Assembly (NCBI GenBank): GCA_035293805.1
Contig: DATGMD010000018.1
Location: 124,001-188,000, forward strand
DNA: 64,000 bases
Reading direction: 5' to 3'
DNA from: JAJPHF01 sp035293805
GTDB taxonomy: Bacteria; Chloroflexota; UBA6077; JAJPHF01
Shown: one piece after another, positions 55,750 through 64,000 of the stretch
Layout: the number at the start of each line of letters is the position of its first letter
How positions within the stretch are numbered: position 1 is the stretch's first letter
Made by a program: the position numbers and the translations under genes
The notes under the pieces: generated by a model
The model's database searches: none
What the model was told of the DNA's origin: nothing
The model's input: the letters and a program-made list of their open reading frames with translations, nothing else

Positions 55750-57426
55750 GTGAGCAGTAAGCGGGACGCGGCGATCGTCCGGCGCGAGCGGCCCGCCGAT
55801 CCCGCGCCGCGGCACCGCGCCGGCGTCGTCTCCCCCGGTTCCACTCCCCGCATCGTGCTCGGACTGCTCGCGGTCGCTCTGGGCGCGCTGGCCCTCTACT
55901 GGCTCCTCTGGACGCCCGCTTACCGTCTCAACGAGCGCTTCGAGTACGCTGACCTGGTCCTGGGCGCCTTCCCCGCCATCGGGCCTGTGCTCGCCGCACA
56001 GCTCGCGCTCGTGCGCGCGATCGCGCCGCCGGCTGTGGCCTCCTACGAGGGCACCCGCGTGCTGTTCATGGCGCTGCTCGGCAGCCTCTTCGCGCTGTAC
56101 GGGGTCGCGCTCTGGCTGGTCGCGCGGGCGTCCCGGCGGGTGGCGGTCGTCCTGGTCCTGGCGACGACCCTGGCCTTCCAGCTCGTGCTCTTGCCCCTGC
56201 CCGGGGTGTTCAGCACGGACCTCTTCTCGTACGCCTTCTACGGCGAGGTCGCCGGCCGCCTCGGCGGCAGCCCATACGTCCAGGTCCCCGACGACTTCCC
56301 AACCCATCCGCTGTACCTGCTGATCAATCCGTTGTGGCGCGACGCCCCGTCCGTCTACGGGCCGGCCTGGAGCGCGCTCTCGGCCGGCGTCGGCGCCATC
56401 TGGGGCGGCGACGTGCTGGCCCAGGTGCTCGCCTATCGCCTCATTGCCGACGTCTGCCACTGGGCGAACCTGGCCGCGCTCTGGTGGGCGCTGCGCCGTC
56501 TGCGTCCCGGCGCCGAGCCGTTTGGCCTGGCGCTTTACGCCTGGAACCCGTTGGTCGTCGTCGAGTTCGCCGCCAGCGGCCACAACGACGGGCTGCTGAT
56601 CCTCTTCCTGCTGCTGGCCATGAGCCTGGCAGCGCGGGGCCGCGCCTGGGCCGCCGTCGTAGCGCTCGTGCTCTCGGTCGCCACCAAATACACGACCGTC
56701 CTGCTGCTGCCGCTGCTCCTCTGGTGGGCCGCGCGCCACCACCAGGGCTGGCGGCGCGTCGCGGTGGCCGCGGGCGCCGGCCTCGCGGCCCTGGCGGCGC
56801 TCGCCGCCGCCTACCTACCCTGGTGGCGGGGGGCCGCGACCTTCGGGCCGATCATCTACTGGATCAGCACCCCGCTCTACGCCAACTACGCGCCCATCGG
56901 CATTGCCGCCTGGGTGCGCGACCGGGTCTGGGCGGCCGGCTGGCTCGACTGGGACACCGCCGAGCAGGCGGCGTTCGGCGTCGAGCGGCAGCTCGTGCGC
57001 CTGGGCTTTCTCGCCTACCTGGCCTTCGAGACGCTTCGGCTGCGCCGCGCCGCCGATCTGCCGCTCGCCTGCGCGCGGGTGCTGCTGGTGTTCCTGCTCG
57101 GCGTGAACACCTGGGTGCTCCCCTGGTATTACACCTGGCCCCTGGCGCTGGTGGCACTCGGCGACCCGCGGAGCCGCACCACCGCCGTCGCCGTGGGCCT
57201 CTCGGCCACCGCCGCCCTCGCCATGTACTGGGCGCAGACGCATCTGGAGGGCATGGACGGCGGCGGCTACATGCTCTACCTGGCGCCGCTTGGGGCGCTC
57301 GCCGCGTGGGAGGCCTGGCAGCAGGCGCGGGCGGGGCGGGCGGCCCTGCTCTACGGCGTGCTCCGCACGCTCAGCAGCGGCGGCCGGAAGACGAGCTGCG
57401 CCCCCGGCTCGACGTTGAAGAAATAG
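55750..57426 (+). CDS. Multi-pass membrane glycosyltransferase (GT87/mannosyltransferase-like)
   Basis: 558 residues with about 10-12 transmembrane segments. GTG 55750 is chosen (TTG 55747 is adjacent). Features: LLPLPGVFSTDLFSYAFYGEV, an acidic loop typical of polyprenol-phosphate sugar transferases, the SPYVQVPDDFPTHPLYLLIN region, LYAWNPLVVVEFAASGHNDG (the PNPL/HND element of GT87-type proteins) and LGVNTWVLPWYYTWPLAL. It probably transfers a sugar from a lipid carrier to the outer side of the membrane. The last 25 residues overlap the convergent gene and may be dispensable. Confidence 0.86.
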   Translation: MSSKRDAAIVRRERPADPAPRHRAGVVSPGSTPRIVLGLLAVALGALALYWLLWTPAYRLNERFEYADLVLGAFPAIGPVLAAQLALVRAIAPPAVASYEGTRVLFMALLGSLFALYGVALWLVARASRRVAVVLVLATTLAFQLVLLPLPGVFSTDLFSYAFYGEVAGRLGGSPYVQVPDDFPTHPLYLLINPLWRDAPSVYGPAWSALSAGVGAIWGGDVLAQVLAYRLIADVCHWANLAALWWALRRLRPGAEPFGLALYAWNPLVVVEFAASGHNDGLLILFLLLAMSLAARGRAWAAVVALVLSVATKYTTVLLLPLLLWWAARHHQGWRRVAVAAGAGLAALAALAAAYLPWWRGAATFGPIIYWISTPLYANYAPIGIAAWVRDRVWAAGWLDWDTAEQAAFGVERQLVRLGFLAYLAFETLRLRRAADLPLACARVLLVFLLGVNTWVLPWYYTWPLALVALGDPRSRTTAVAVGLSATAALAMYWAQTHLEGMDGGGYMLYLAPLGALAAWEAWQQARAGRAALLYGVLRTLSSGGRKTSCAPGSTLKK

Positions 57427-59186
57427 TACAGTCGTCGCCCGCACGGCAGCGGGTACGAGCCGCCGTTGGGCTGGCTAGCCGGGCGAATCGAGTCGCCCCA
57501 CAGCAGCACCCGCCGCACGCCCGCCGGCGCGGCCTCGCGGAACACCGGCCGCGTGAGCGGGTCGAACCACCAGGCGCGGTACTCGGGCAGGTAGTAGCGG
57601 GCCTGCTGGTAGAAGAACGAGGCGAAGATCAGCGTGTCGGCCGGGTCGAAGTCGCGGCGCACGATGGCGAGCGCCTCGGGCACGCCGCGATTCAGGCAAT
57701 CGACCTCGTACGCCGACAGCCGGCTGCGTCCCAGCAGGAAGCTCTGCAGATTGGCGCCGAGCAGCAGCGCCAGCAGGGCCGCGTAGACGAGCCGGGCGCG
57801 AGCGGGCCGGCGGCCCCGCGCCGCCGCGGTGGCAGGGCACCGGCCATCCCCGGCCAGGAGGACCGACTGGCTCTTGAGAGGAGCAGCCAACCGCCGCGCC
57901 GTGAGCCACCGCGCCACGCGCCACCCGCCCACGGCGATCAGGCGGGCGCGCGACGCGTGCGCCAGACGCACCGCGTCGCGCGCGAACAGGCGCAGCCCGG
58001 CGCCCGCGACGATGCACAGGCCCGGCAGGTAGCTGAAGCTGTAGCCACGATCGCCGATGTGGACGAGCGCGTAGAACAGGATCGGCGGCGCCAGCCACAG
58101 GACGAGCACCAGCGCCGGCGTGGGGCGGGACCAGTGCGGGCGGGGCCGGCCGCCCCGCCACCAGCGCCAGCCCCCGCGGCCGATCCCGTAGGCCAGCGGC
58201 GCGAGCGCGAGGCCCAGCCCCTCCTGGGCATAGCCCCACACCTGCCAGCTGTTCGACTGGAAGGCCCGCCAGCCGTGCGACCAGAGCGAGTAGCTGCCCT
58301 CGACGTAGGCGCCCTGGTGCCAGAGCAGCGGCCCGTACACGGCCCAGCCCTGCGAGAGGCCAGCCGTCGGCACGAGCCAGGCGAGCGTGCCCAGCGCGGC
58401 GCCCGGCAGCGGCGCCAGCAAGGTGCCGAGCCGGCGGTCGCGTCGCCAGCACACGAGATGGGCGGCCGCCAGCAGCGGCGCCAGGAAGAGCAGGAGGTCC
58501 GTGCGGAAGCCCCCCGCCAGGCCGTACAGGAGGCCCAGCCACAACGGGTGGCGCCAGCGGCCCCGCCAGTACGCCACCGTCAGCCCCGCCAGCGCCAGGC
58601 TGCCGCTGGCCAGCACCGTGTAGGGATAGGCCACGCCGCTGTACAGCCAGAACGGCGGCGCCGTGGCGAGGAGCAGCGCGGCCGCGATCCCCGCGCCGCG
58701 CCCGAACAGTTGACGCCCCACGACGTAGGTCAGCAATACCGCTAGCGCCCCGCCCAGCAGGCTGACGGCCACCAGGCTGGCGTTCGCGTCGCCGAGCGCG
58801 AGCTGCGCCAGACGTGCGGCGCCCACGTAGAACAGGTAGCCGGGCGGATGCGGCTGGCTCTCGCTCACGTCGAACGCGGCGAGCGCGCGGGCGTAGAGCA
58901 CCGAGTCCCAGTGGTAGAGCGTGTTCGTCTGGTAGGGCAGCCGCATGCCGAGCGCCAGCGCGAACAGCACCGCGGCGTCGCCCCCCGGCGAGCCGACCGC
59001 CCGCGCCAGGAGGCCCCGTCGGCCGCGCGCGCGCCCATTCGTCGACGGGGCCGCGATGGCCGGCTCGGCGAGGGCGGGCGGACCTGCCGGCGGCTCGTGG
59101 GTGGGTGGCCAGGCGCCGACGGCTGCGGCCGTCTGGACCGACGCCTGGCGCCCGAGGGGAGCCGACTGCTCAGTTGCCACGCGCAC
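57351..59186 (-). CDS. Multi-pass membrane glycosyltransferase (GT39/ArnT-like)
   Basis: 611 residues starting GTG 59186 (or GTG 59180) after AGGAG. A Pro/Ala cytoplasmic stretch is followed by about ten transmembrane helices. The first outer loop carries NTLYHWDSVLYARALAAFDV, with Asp in the place of the dolichyl/undecaprenyl mannosyltransferase acid. QPHPPGYLFYVG and SPPFWLYSGVAYPYTVL-type segments are typical of the GT39/PMT-like superfamily. The C-terminal soluble part (DTLIFASFFYQQARYYLPEYR) is outside. It is convergent with the other glycosyltransferase, overlapping by 76 bases. It likely works in glycan or protein glycosylation. Confidence 0.86.
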   Translation of the reverse strand: MRVATEQSAPLGRQASVQTAAAVGAWPPTHEPPAGPPALAEPAIAAPSTNGRARGRRGLLARAVGSPGGDAAVLFALALGMRLPYQTNTLYHWDSVLYARALAAFDVSESQPHPPGYLFYVGAARLAQLALGDANASLVAVSLLGGALAVLLTYVVGRQLFGRGAGIAAALLLATAPPFWLYSGVAYPYTVLASGSLALAGLTVAYWRGRWRHPLWLGLLYGLAGGFRTDLLLFLAPLLAAAHLVCWRRDRRLGTLLAPLPGAALGTLAWLVPTAGLSQGWAVYGPLLWHQGAYVEGSYSLWSHGWRAFQSNSWQVWGYAQEGLGLALAPLAYGIGRGGWRWWRGGRPRPHWSRPTPALVLVLWLAPPILFYALVHIGDRGYSFSYLPGLCIVAGAGLRLFARDAVRLAHASRARLIAVGGWRVARWLTARRLAAPLKSQSVLLAGDGRCPATAAARGRRPARARLVYAALLALLLGANLQSFLLGRSRLSAYEVDCLNRGVPEALAIVRRDFDPADTLIFASFFYQQARYYLPEYRAWWFDPLTRPVFREAAPAGVRRVLLWGDSIRPASQPNGGSYPLPCGRRLYYFFNVEPGAQLVFRPPLLSVRSTP

Positions 59187-59421
59187 ACGCTCCTAGCGGG
59201 CTGTCAGGCTGGAACGGTTGCAACAGGCTGGGGGGCGCCAGCGGCGGATCGGGGCGCTGGCGCGGCGCAAGACGCCCCTCTCTAGTCTAAACGACGCTTA
59301 TGTCCCGTGCGCCAAGTTGGTCGTTGGGACCGGGGCGAGCGCGGGCCATAATGAGTATGAGCGAGCGCCGCGCTGGGGCGCGATGGGCGGCCCCGCGCCG
59401 AGCGGCGAAAGAAGGTGCAGC

Positions 59422-61500
59422 GTGGCGAACCGACTGGCCCAGGAGACGAGCCCGTACCTGATCCAGCACGCCGAGAACCCCGTGGACTGGTATCCTTGGG
59501 GCGAGGAGGCGCTGGCCCGCGCGCGCGCCGAGGACAAGCCGCTGCTGGTGTCGATCGGCTACTCGGCGTGCCACTGGTGCCACGTCATGGCGCACGAGTC
59601 GTTCGAGAACCCCGCCATCGCCAGCCTCATGAACGAGCTGTTCGTGAACGTGAAGGTCGATCGGGAGGAGCGGCCCGACGTCGACCACGTTTATATGACG
59701 GCCGTGCAGGCGATGACCCAGCACGGGGGCTGGCCGCTCAACGTGTTCTGCACGCCCGACGGCACGCCCTTCTACGGCGGCACCTACTGGCCGCCCGAGG
59801 ACCGCGGCCGCATGCCCGGCTTCCCGCGCATCCTGCAAGCTGTGGCCGAGGCGTACCGCGAGCGGCGCGCGGACGTGGAGCGGCAGGGCGTCACGCTGCG
59901 CGAGCACATCGCCCAGGCGATGGCCCCGGAGCTGCCCCGCGGCGCGCTGGACCCGGGCCTGCTCGACCAGGCCGTCGAAGTGCTGAGTAGCAGCTTCGAC
60001 CGCCGCTACGGCGGCTTCGGCGGGGCGCCGAAGTTCCCACAGCCGATGACGCTCGAGTTCTTGCTGCACCGCTACCACGCCACCGGCGACGAGCAAGCCC
60101 TGGCGATGGCTGAGTTCACGCTCGACCACATGGCGCACGGCGGCATGTACGACCAGATCGGCGGCGGCTTCGCGCGCTACTCGGTGGACGACCGCTGGCT
60201 GGTGCCGCACTTCGAGAAGATGCTCTACGACAACGCGCAGCTCAGCCGCGTCTACCTGCACGCCTACCGCGCTACAGGCAAGCCGCTCTACCGGCGTATC
60301 GCGGAGGAGACCTACGACTACGTGCAGCGCGAGATGCTGGACCGCGCGGGCGGCTTCTACTCGTCCCAGGACGCCGACAGCGAGGGCCACGAGGGCAGGT
60401 TCTACGTCTGGACGCCGGCCGAGATCGCGGCAGCGCTGGGCCCGGAGGACGCCGCGCTGGTGGAGCGCTACTGGGGCGTGACCGAGGGCGGCAACTTCGA
60501 GGGACGGAACATCCTCTGGGTGCCGCGGCCGCTGGCGGCGGTGGCCGAGGAGGCCGGCGTGCCGCCCGAGCGGCTGGAGGCGGCGGTGGTGCGGGCCAAG
60601 CGCGAGCTGTTCGCCGTGCGCGCGCAGCGCGTGTGGCCGGGCCGCGACGACAAGGTGCTGACCGCCTGGAACGGGCTGATGATGCGCAGCTTCGCCGAGG
60701 CGGGGCGGCTGCTCGGCAACGCGGAGTACCTGCGCGTGGCCGTGGCGAACGCGACGTTCGTGCTAGGCCACCTGCGCCAGGGCGACCGGCTCCGCCGGAC
60801 CTGGCGCAACGGCGAGGCGAAGCTGAACGGCTACCTGGAAGACTACGCGTGCTACGCTGCGGCGCTGCTCGCGCTCTACGAGGCGACGTTTGAGGTGGAG
60901 TGGTTCACCGCGGCGCGGGCGCTGGCCGACACGATGCTCGACCAGTTCTGGGACGACGCGATTGGCGGCTTCTACAACACGCCCCGCGAGCACGAGGCCC
61001 TTATCGTGCGGCCGCGCGACTTCTACGACAACGCCATCCCCTCGGGCAACTCGGTGGCCGTGGACGTGCTGCTGCGCCTGGCGCTGCTGACGGGCGAGGG
61101 CGCGTACGAGCGCCGAGCGGTGCAGGTGCTGGAGGGATTGGCGCAGGCGATGGGCCAGCACCCGCTGGCGTTCGGCGAGCTGATCCAGGCCCTCGCCTTC
61201 CACCTGGCGGGGCCGCGCGAGATCGCCTTCGTGGGCGAGCCGGAGGCCGCCGACACGCGCGACCTGCTCGCCGTGGTGAACGGCGCCTACCTGCCGAACG
61301 CCGTCATGGCGCTGCGCCGGCCCGACGACCACGCCGCGGCGGCAGCGATTCCGCTGCTGGCCGAGCGCGACGCCCTCGACGGCCGCGCGACGGCCTACGT
61401 CTGCCGCCACGCCGTCTGCGAGCTGCCCACCACCAACCCCATCGTCCTCGCCGAGCAGCTCGACCTACCTCCCCCGGCTCCCCTTCCCCGAGAAGGGTAG
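59422..61500 (+). CDS. DUF255 thioredoxin-domain protein (YyaL/SPATA20-like)
   Basis: 692 residues from GTG 59422 (AAGGTG upstream). The N-terminal thioredoxin-like domain has LIQHAENPVDWYPWGEEA, then Cys50-His-Trp-Cys53 in SIGYSACHWCHVMAHESFE and NVKVDREERPDVDHVYM. A long alpha/alpha-toroid similar to N-acylglucosamine epimerases follows (KFPQPMTLEFLLHRY, GGMYDQIGGGFARYSVDDRW, SQDADSEGHEGRFYVWTP). Family members are universal and may be redox or sugar-related enzymes without settled activity. The C-terminus ends DLPPPAPLPREG, encoded by the interspersed repeat, so the original stop was probably replaced. Confidence 0.93.
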   Translation: MANRLAQETSPYLIQHAENPVDWYPWGEEALARARAEDKPLLVSIGYSACHWCHVMAHESFENPAIASLMNELFVNVKVDREERPDVDHVYMTAVQAMTQHGGWPLNVFCTPDGTPFYGGTYWPPEDRGRMPGFPRILQAVAEAYRERRADVERQGVTLREHIAQAMAPELPRGALDPGLLDQAVEVLSSSFDRRYGGFGGAPKFPQPMTLEFLLHRYHATGDEQALAMAEFTLDHMAHGGMYDQIGGGFARYSVDDRWLVPHFEKMLYDNAQLSRVYLHAYRATGKPLYRRIAEETYDYVQREMLDRAGGFYSSQDADSEGHEGRFYVWTPAEIAAALGPEDAALVERYWGVTEGGNFEGRNILWVPRPLAAVAEEAGVPPERLEAAVVRAKRELFAVRAQRVWPGRDDKVLTAWNGLMMRSFAEAGRLLGNAEYLRVAVANATFVLGHLRQGDRLRRTWRNGEAKLNGYLEDYACYAAALLALYEATFEVEWFTAARALADTMLDQFWDDAIGGFYNTPREHEALIVRPRDFYDNAIPSGNSVAVDVLLRLALLTGEGAYERRAVQVLEGLAQAMGQHPLAFGELIQALAFHLAGPREIAFVGEPEAADTRDLLAVVNGAYLPNAVMALRRPDDHAAAAAIPLLAERDALDGRATAYVCRHAVCELPTTNPIVLAEQLDLPPPAPLPREG

Positions 61501-61784
61501 GCGGGGGGCCGTGCGGCCGGATTAGACGCCTCCTGCCTCAGCCATAGGAGTGCGGAAGAGTCCTGGCGACCGGCCGCGAGGCGGGCGCGAAATCGGCCGG
61601 GGGTCTACAATTAGTAGTAGAGAGACGCCTGGCTGTTGCCATGCTTTGTGTCCGTCGTGCCACTGATGCGCGTGCCGCCGCGGGCATGCAATTTGCGGTT
61701 GTCCGCGCGCGCGTGAGCGCCACAGCGCCGCGCGACCCGGGCTCGTAGCGTCTGTCGACGGGAAATCGATGGGGGAGTGCGCCC

Positions 61785-64000
61785 ATGCGGCCCCATGAAG
61801 TCGCCGCTAGCGTCGAGCCGGCCCAGTGGGAGGCCATCCTGGCGGCCGTGCGCGAGCACAACCCCGACCTGTGGCGCGACCTGGAGCGTGCCGCCTGCCA
61901 GGACCAGCGGATCCCCCCGCGCCTGTGGCAGCGCTACGGCGCGGCCGACCGCCGCGCGCTGGTGCGCCGCGCGCTGGGGGCGCCGGCCAGCGGCCCGCTC
62001 GCGCTCGACGTGCTGCGCGAGTACCTGCTCGCGGAGCAGCGCCCGCTCGTGATGCGCTTCCTCGATCTTGCCGGCGTGCCCCACGAGGAGGGCGTGCTGC
62101 TGGAAGGCCCCGTGCCCGAGCCAGCGGCCGCCCAGCTCGACGCCGCCATCGACACGCTGCTCGCCGAAACGCCGCGCGCCACCGCCCTGCTGTATCTCCG
62201 GGCGCTCTCGGCACAGGACAACGTGGAGTGGCCCCGGCTCGAAGCGCGCCTGGCGGCCGAGAGCCGCGCGCCCGCGCCTGCCGGGGCCGAGCTGCCGGCG
62301 CGTAGCACGGCCACCGCATCGGCCCCCCCCGCAACGCCGCCTGCCACACCACGAGCTGCCCCCACGCCGGCCGAGCGTCCGCGGCCGCCAGCAGCCGAGC
62401 CCGAACAGCGCCCGCGTGCCCAGGCCCCGACCGACCAGGCGCCCGGTGGCCCGGCGGCGCCGGACGTGACTGGTCACGCGGCCATCGCCCCGCCCCCACG
62501 TCCTACCGAGCCGCGCGCCGCGCTGACGCCGAGCGAGCGCGCGCCACAAGGCCCACCCGTTGCCGCCCGGGCGCCGGAGGGAAAAGCGCGTGGAGCTTCG
62601 GGAGACGACGGCGGCGCGACGTCAGCCGCGAGCGCGGCGGATAACGTCGTGCCCTTGACGTTCGGCGCGACGGGGGCCGTGGCTTCCATCCCGAGGACCG
62701 CTCCCGAGCAGGATCGGCCGGGCGGTATAGCGCGCTCTACGACCGATGCCGTCGCAACGGCGGCGCCTTCCGCGGCGGCCGTCGCACCCGCCGTCAATAG
62801 GACGAGAGTTGCGGCCGCCCGCCAGGCGCCGGTCAGCGCACCCGCCGCGGTCCCGCCGGCGGCGGCCGCGCGGCCGCGCCCGCTGCCGAGCAATGGCGCG
62901 CGCAGGAGCGAGCGCGCGGCCGCGCCCAGCGTGGAGGCGGCGCCCCCCGAGCACGCCGCGGCCCCTACCGCCGACACCGTCCGCAACGGCGCGACCGCCA
63001 GCGTGGCGCCTCTCCGCGACCGCCGCGGTCTGCCCCGCGCGCCGCGTCTCGCCCTCGCCGCCCGCCTGCCCGCCCCGCCGCCCGAGCCGCCCGGCCTCAC
63101 GGCGCTCGACCGCCTGCTGCTGCGCGCGCGCGCCGCCACGCTCGTCGAGGCCCCCGGCGCGGCCGATGTCCCGGAGCTGCAAGCGGCCGTCGCCGAGGTC
63201 GTCGGGCTGTCGGCCCAGCGCCCGGCGAGCGCCTACCATCTGGGGCTGCTCGCCGCGAGCGGCGACGCGCCCGCGTCAGCGCCCGCCCCGGGCTGGGGCG
63301 CGGCCCACCTGGGCTGGTACCACGCCGGCCGGCTGGCCGGCTGGGCGCAGCGGCAGGACTGGCCGGCGATCGCGCGCTTCTACGCCGACGAGCCTGGCGC
63401 GGCCGCGATGCTGTTCCGCCACGCCGACCTGAACGCCTGGGCGGGAGCCTGGCTCCTCGTCGGCCTGCTCGGCGCCGACGTGCCGGCGCTCGCCGCCGAC
63501 GTGCTGCGCCACTGTCCTGCCGTGGCGAGCCTGGCTGCCCGCGCGACGCTGCTCGATGCGGCCGACGCGCTGCTGCACGGCGATCGCCCCGCCGAAGCCA
63601 GCGCGATTCTCGACGTGCTGGCGGGGCTCCCGCCGCTGGCCGGCGCGGTTGCCATGGCGAGTGCCGGCCCGCCGCCGAGCGAGACGCGCGAAGCCGCACC
63701 CGAGCGGCCGCCGGTCGCCGACGCGCTTGACATGGCCGACAGGCGAGATGGCGCGGACGCGCGGCAGGCCGCGTCCTACGCCGCCCGCTTACGGCGAGCC
63801 CAGGCCGAGTGCTTGCAGGCGCAGGGACTGTTCGGCGCGGCGCGCGCCCGGCTGGAAGCCGCCCTGGCACAGGCCGCGGGCGCCGAGCGGGCGGGGCTGC
63901 TCGGCGCCCTAGGGCTCGTGGCCGGCGAGTTCGCCCAGCTCGCTGAGCTGCGCCTGCCCGAGGCGGAGATGGACCCCGCGCCGTGGCGACGTCGCCTGGT
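61785..64000 (+). CDS. Large helical-repeat protein with Pro/Ala linker, runs off the window
   Basis: ATG 61785 has GGGGGAG upstream, and the frame is open through 64000 (at least 738 codons). The N-terminal part of about 130 residues is helical (EAILAAVREHNPDLWRDLERA, ALDVLREYLLAEQRPLVMRF). A linker of about 260 residues is Ala/Pro/Thr/Arg-rich. From about residue 425 a second helical domain begins (LTALDRLLLRARAATLVEA, WLLVGLLGADVPALAADVLR, ARLEAALAQAAGAERAGLLG), like TPR or other alpha-solenoid repeats. There is no signal peptide at the N-terminus. It may be a scaffold. Function unknown. Confidence 0.75.
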   Translation, partial: MRPHEVAASVEPAQWEAILAAVREHNPDLWRDLERAACQDQRIPPRLWQRYGAADRRALVRRALGAPASGPLALDVLREYLLAEQRPLVMRFLDLAGVPHEEGVLLEGPVPEPAAAQLDAAIDTLLAETPRATALLYLRALSAQDNVEWPRLEARLAAESRAPAPAGAELPARSTATASAPPATPPATPRAAPTPAERPRPPAAEPEQRPRAQAPTDQAPGGPAAPDVTGHAAIAPPPRPTEPRAALTPSERAPQGPPVAARAPEGKARGASGDDGGATSAASAADNVVPLTFGATGAVASIPRTAPEQDRPGGIARSTTDAVATAAPSAAAVAPAVNRTRVAAARQAPVSAPAAVPPAAAARPRPLPSNGARRSERAAAPSVEAAPPEHAAAPTADTVRNGATASVAPLRDRRGLPRAPRLALAARLPAPPPEPPGLTALDRLLLRARAATLVEAPGAADVPELQAAVAEVVGLSAQRPASAYHLGLLAASGDAPASAPAPGWGAAHLGWYHAGRLAGWAQRQDWPAIARFYADEPGAAAMLFRHADLNAWAGAWLLVGLLGADVPALAADVLRHCPAVASLAARATLLDAADALLHGDRPAEASAILDVLAGLPPLAGAVAMASAGPPPSETREAAPERPPVADALDMADRRDGADARQAASYAARLRRAQAECLQAQGLFGAARARLEAALAQAAGAERAGLLGALGLVAGEFAQLAELRLPEAEMDPAPWRRRL

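Noticed and set aside
56334..58745. 803-codon rightward frame across both membrane glycosyltransferases
   Set aside because: Arg/Pro/Gly-rich shadow of two well-supported genes; no ribosome site or motif.
1..64000. tRNA, rRNA, transposase, integrase, phage or toxin-antitoxin genes
   Set aside because: I looked for characteristic motifs (TTC-arm sequences, DDE/tyrosine recombinase patterns) and found none that I could support. Absence is by eye only.

Overview
The window looks like a chromosomal segment from a GC-rich, probably aerobic, heterotrophic bacterium. An uncultured Chloroflexota lineage near Thermomicrobia or related soil classes is the best guess. The clues are the very high GC, Thr/Pro/Ala-rich secreted tails, an Uma2 protein, a DUF3352 protein, a slipin, many membrane glycosyltransferases, several solute-binding lipoproteins and a SufR-type regulator. 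This is inferred from gene content only. I see no rRNA, tRNA, CRISPR, transposase or phage genes.

Layout. 1-5.0 kb: tail of a surface protein, two tandem iron(III)-type solute-binding lipoproteins (each with its own promoter) and a fused two-domain permease. 5.0-14.1 kb: Uma2, an NrtR-like Nudix regulator with a palindromic operator, a dihydroxyphthalate-decarboxylase-like binding protein, a receiver protein, a CAP-domain secreted protein, DUF3352, slipin and a receiver-kinase hybrid. 14.2-17.7 kb: a large sensor kinase. 17.7-23.5 kb: a metal/sulfur-flavoured cluster. It holds a HesB-like protein, a small Cys protein, SufR with an exact CAAC-N6-GTTG box, a COG0701-type permease with an in-frame UGA followed by a SECIS-like hairpin, a fused cobalt-type nitrile/thiocyanate hydratase-like protein, a HAD phosphatase and a DUF2071 protein that seems to start at AUC.

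23.7-30 kb: small unknown proteins, a quinone-oxidoreductase-like enzyme, and a minus-strand group of split transketolase subunits flanked by two NMT1-type binding proteins. 30-39 kb: receiver protein, methyltransferase, lysozyme-like secreted protein, MFS carrier, Tat-exported M14 peptidase, amidohydrolase and a membrane Ser/Thr kinase with a long Pro/Ala-rich outer part. 39.5-46.7 kb: enolase-superfamily enzyme, LLM flavin oxidoreductase, serine beta-lactamase-like hydrolase, D,D-carboxypeptidase, cytidylate-kinase-like protein and a zinc-ribbon protein. 46.9-52.9 kb: response regulator, membrane-anchored copper nitrite reductase-like protein and a three-domain RpiB-Tal-Pgi sugar-phosphate enzyme. 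53-64 kb: MFS carrier, methyltransferase, two convergent membrane glycosyltransferases, a DUF255 thioredoxin-like protein and a large gene that runs off the right edge.

Most promising items: the UGA-containing permease (candidate selenoprotein), the SufR circuit beside it, the shortened nitrile-hydratase fusion and the RpiB-Tal-Pgi fusion. Many genes end in long, perfect, GC-rich hairpins that lack a T-run.
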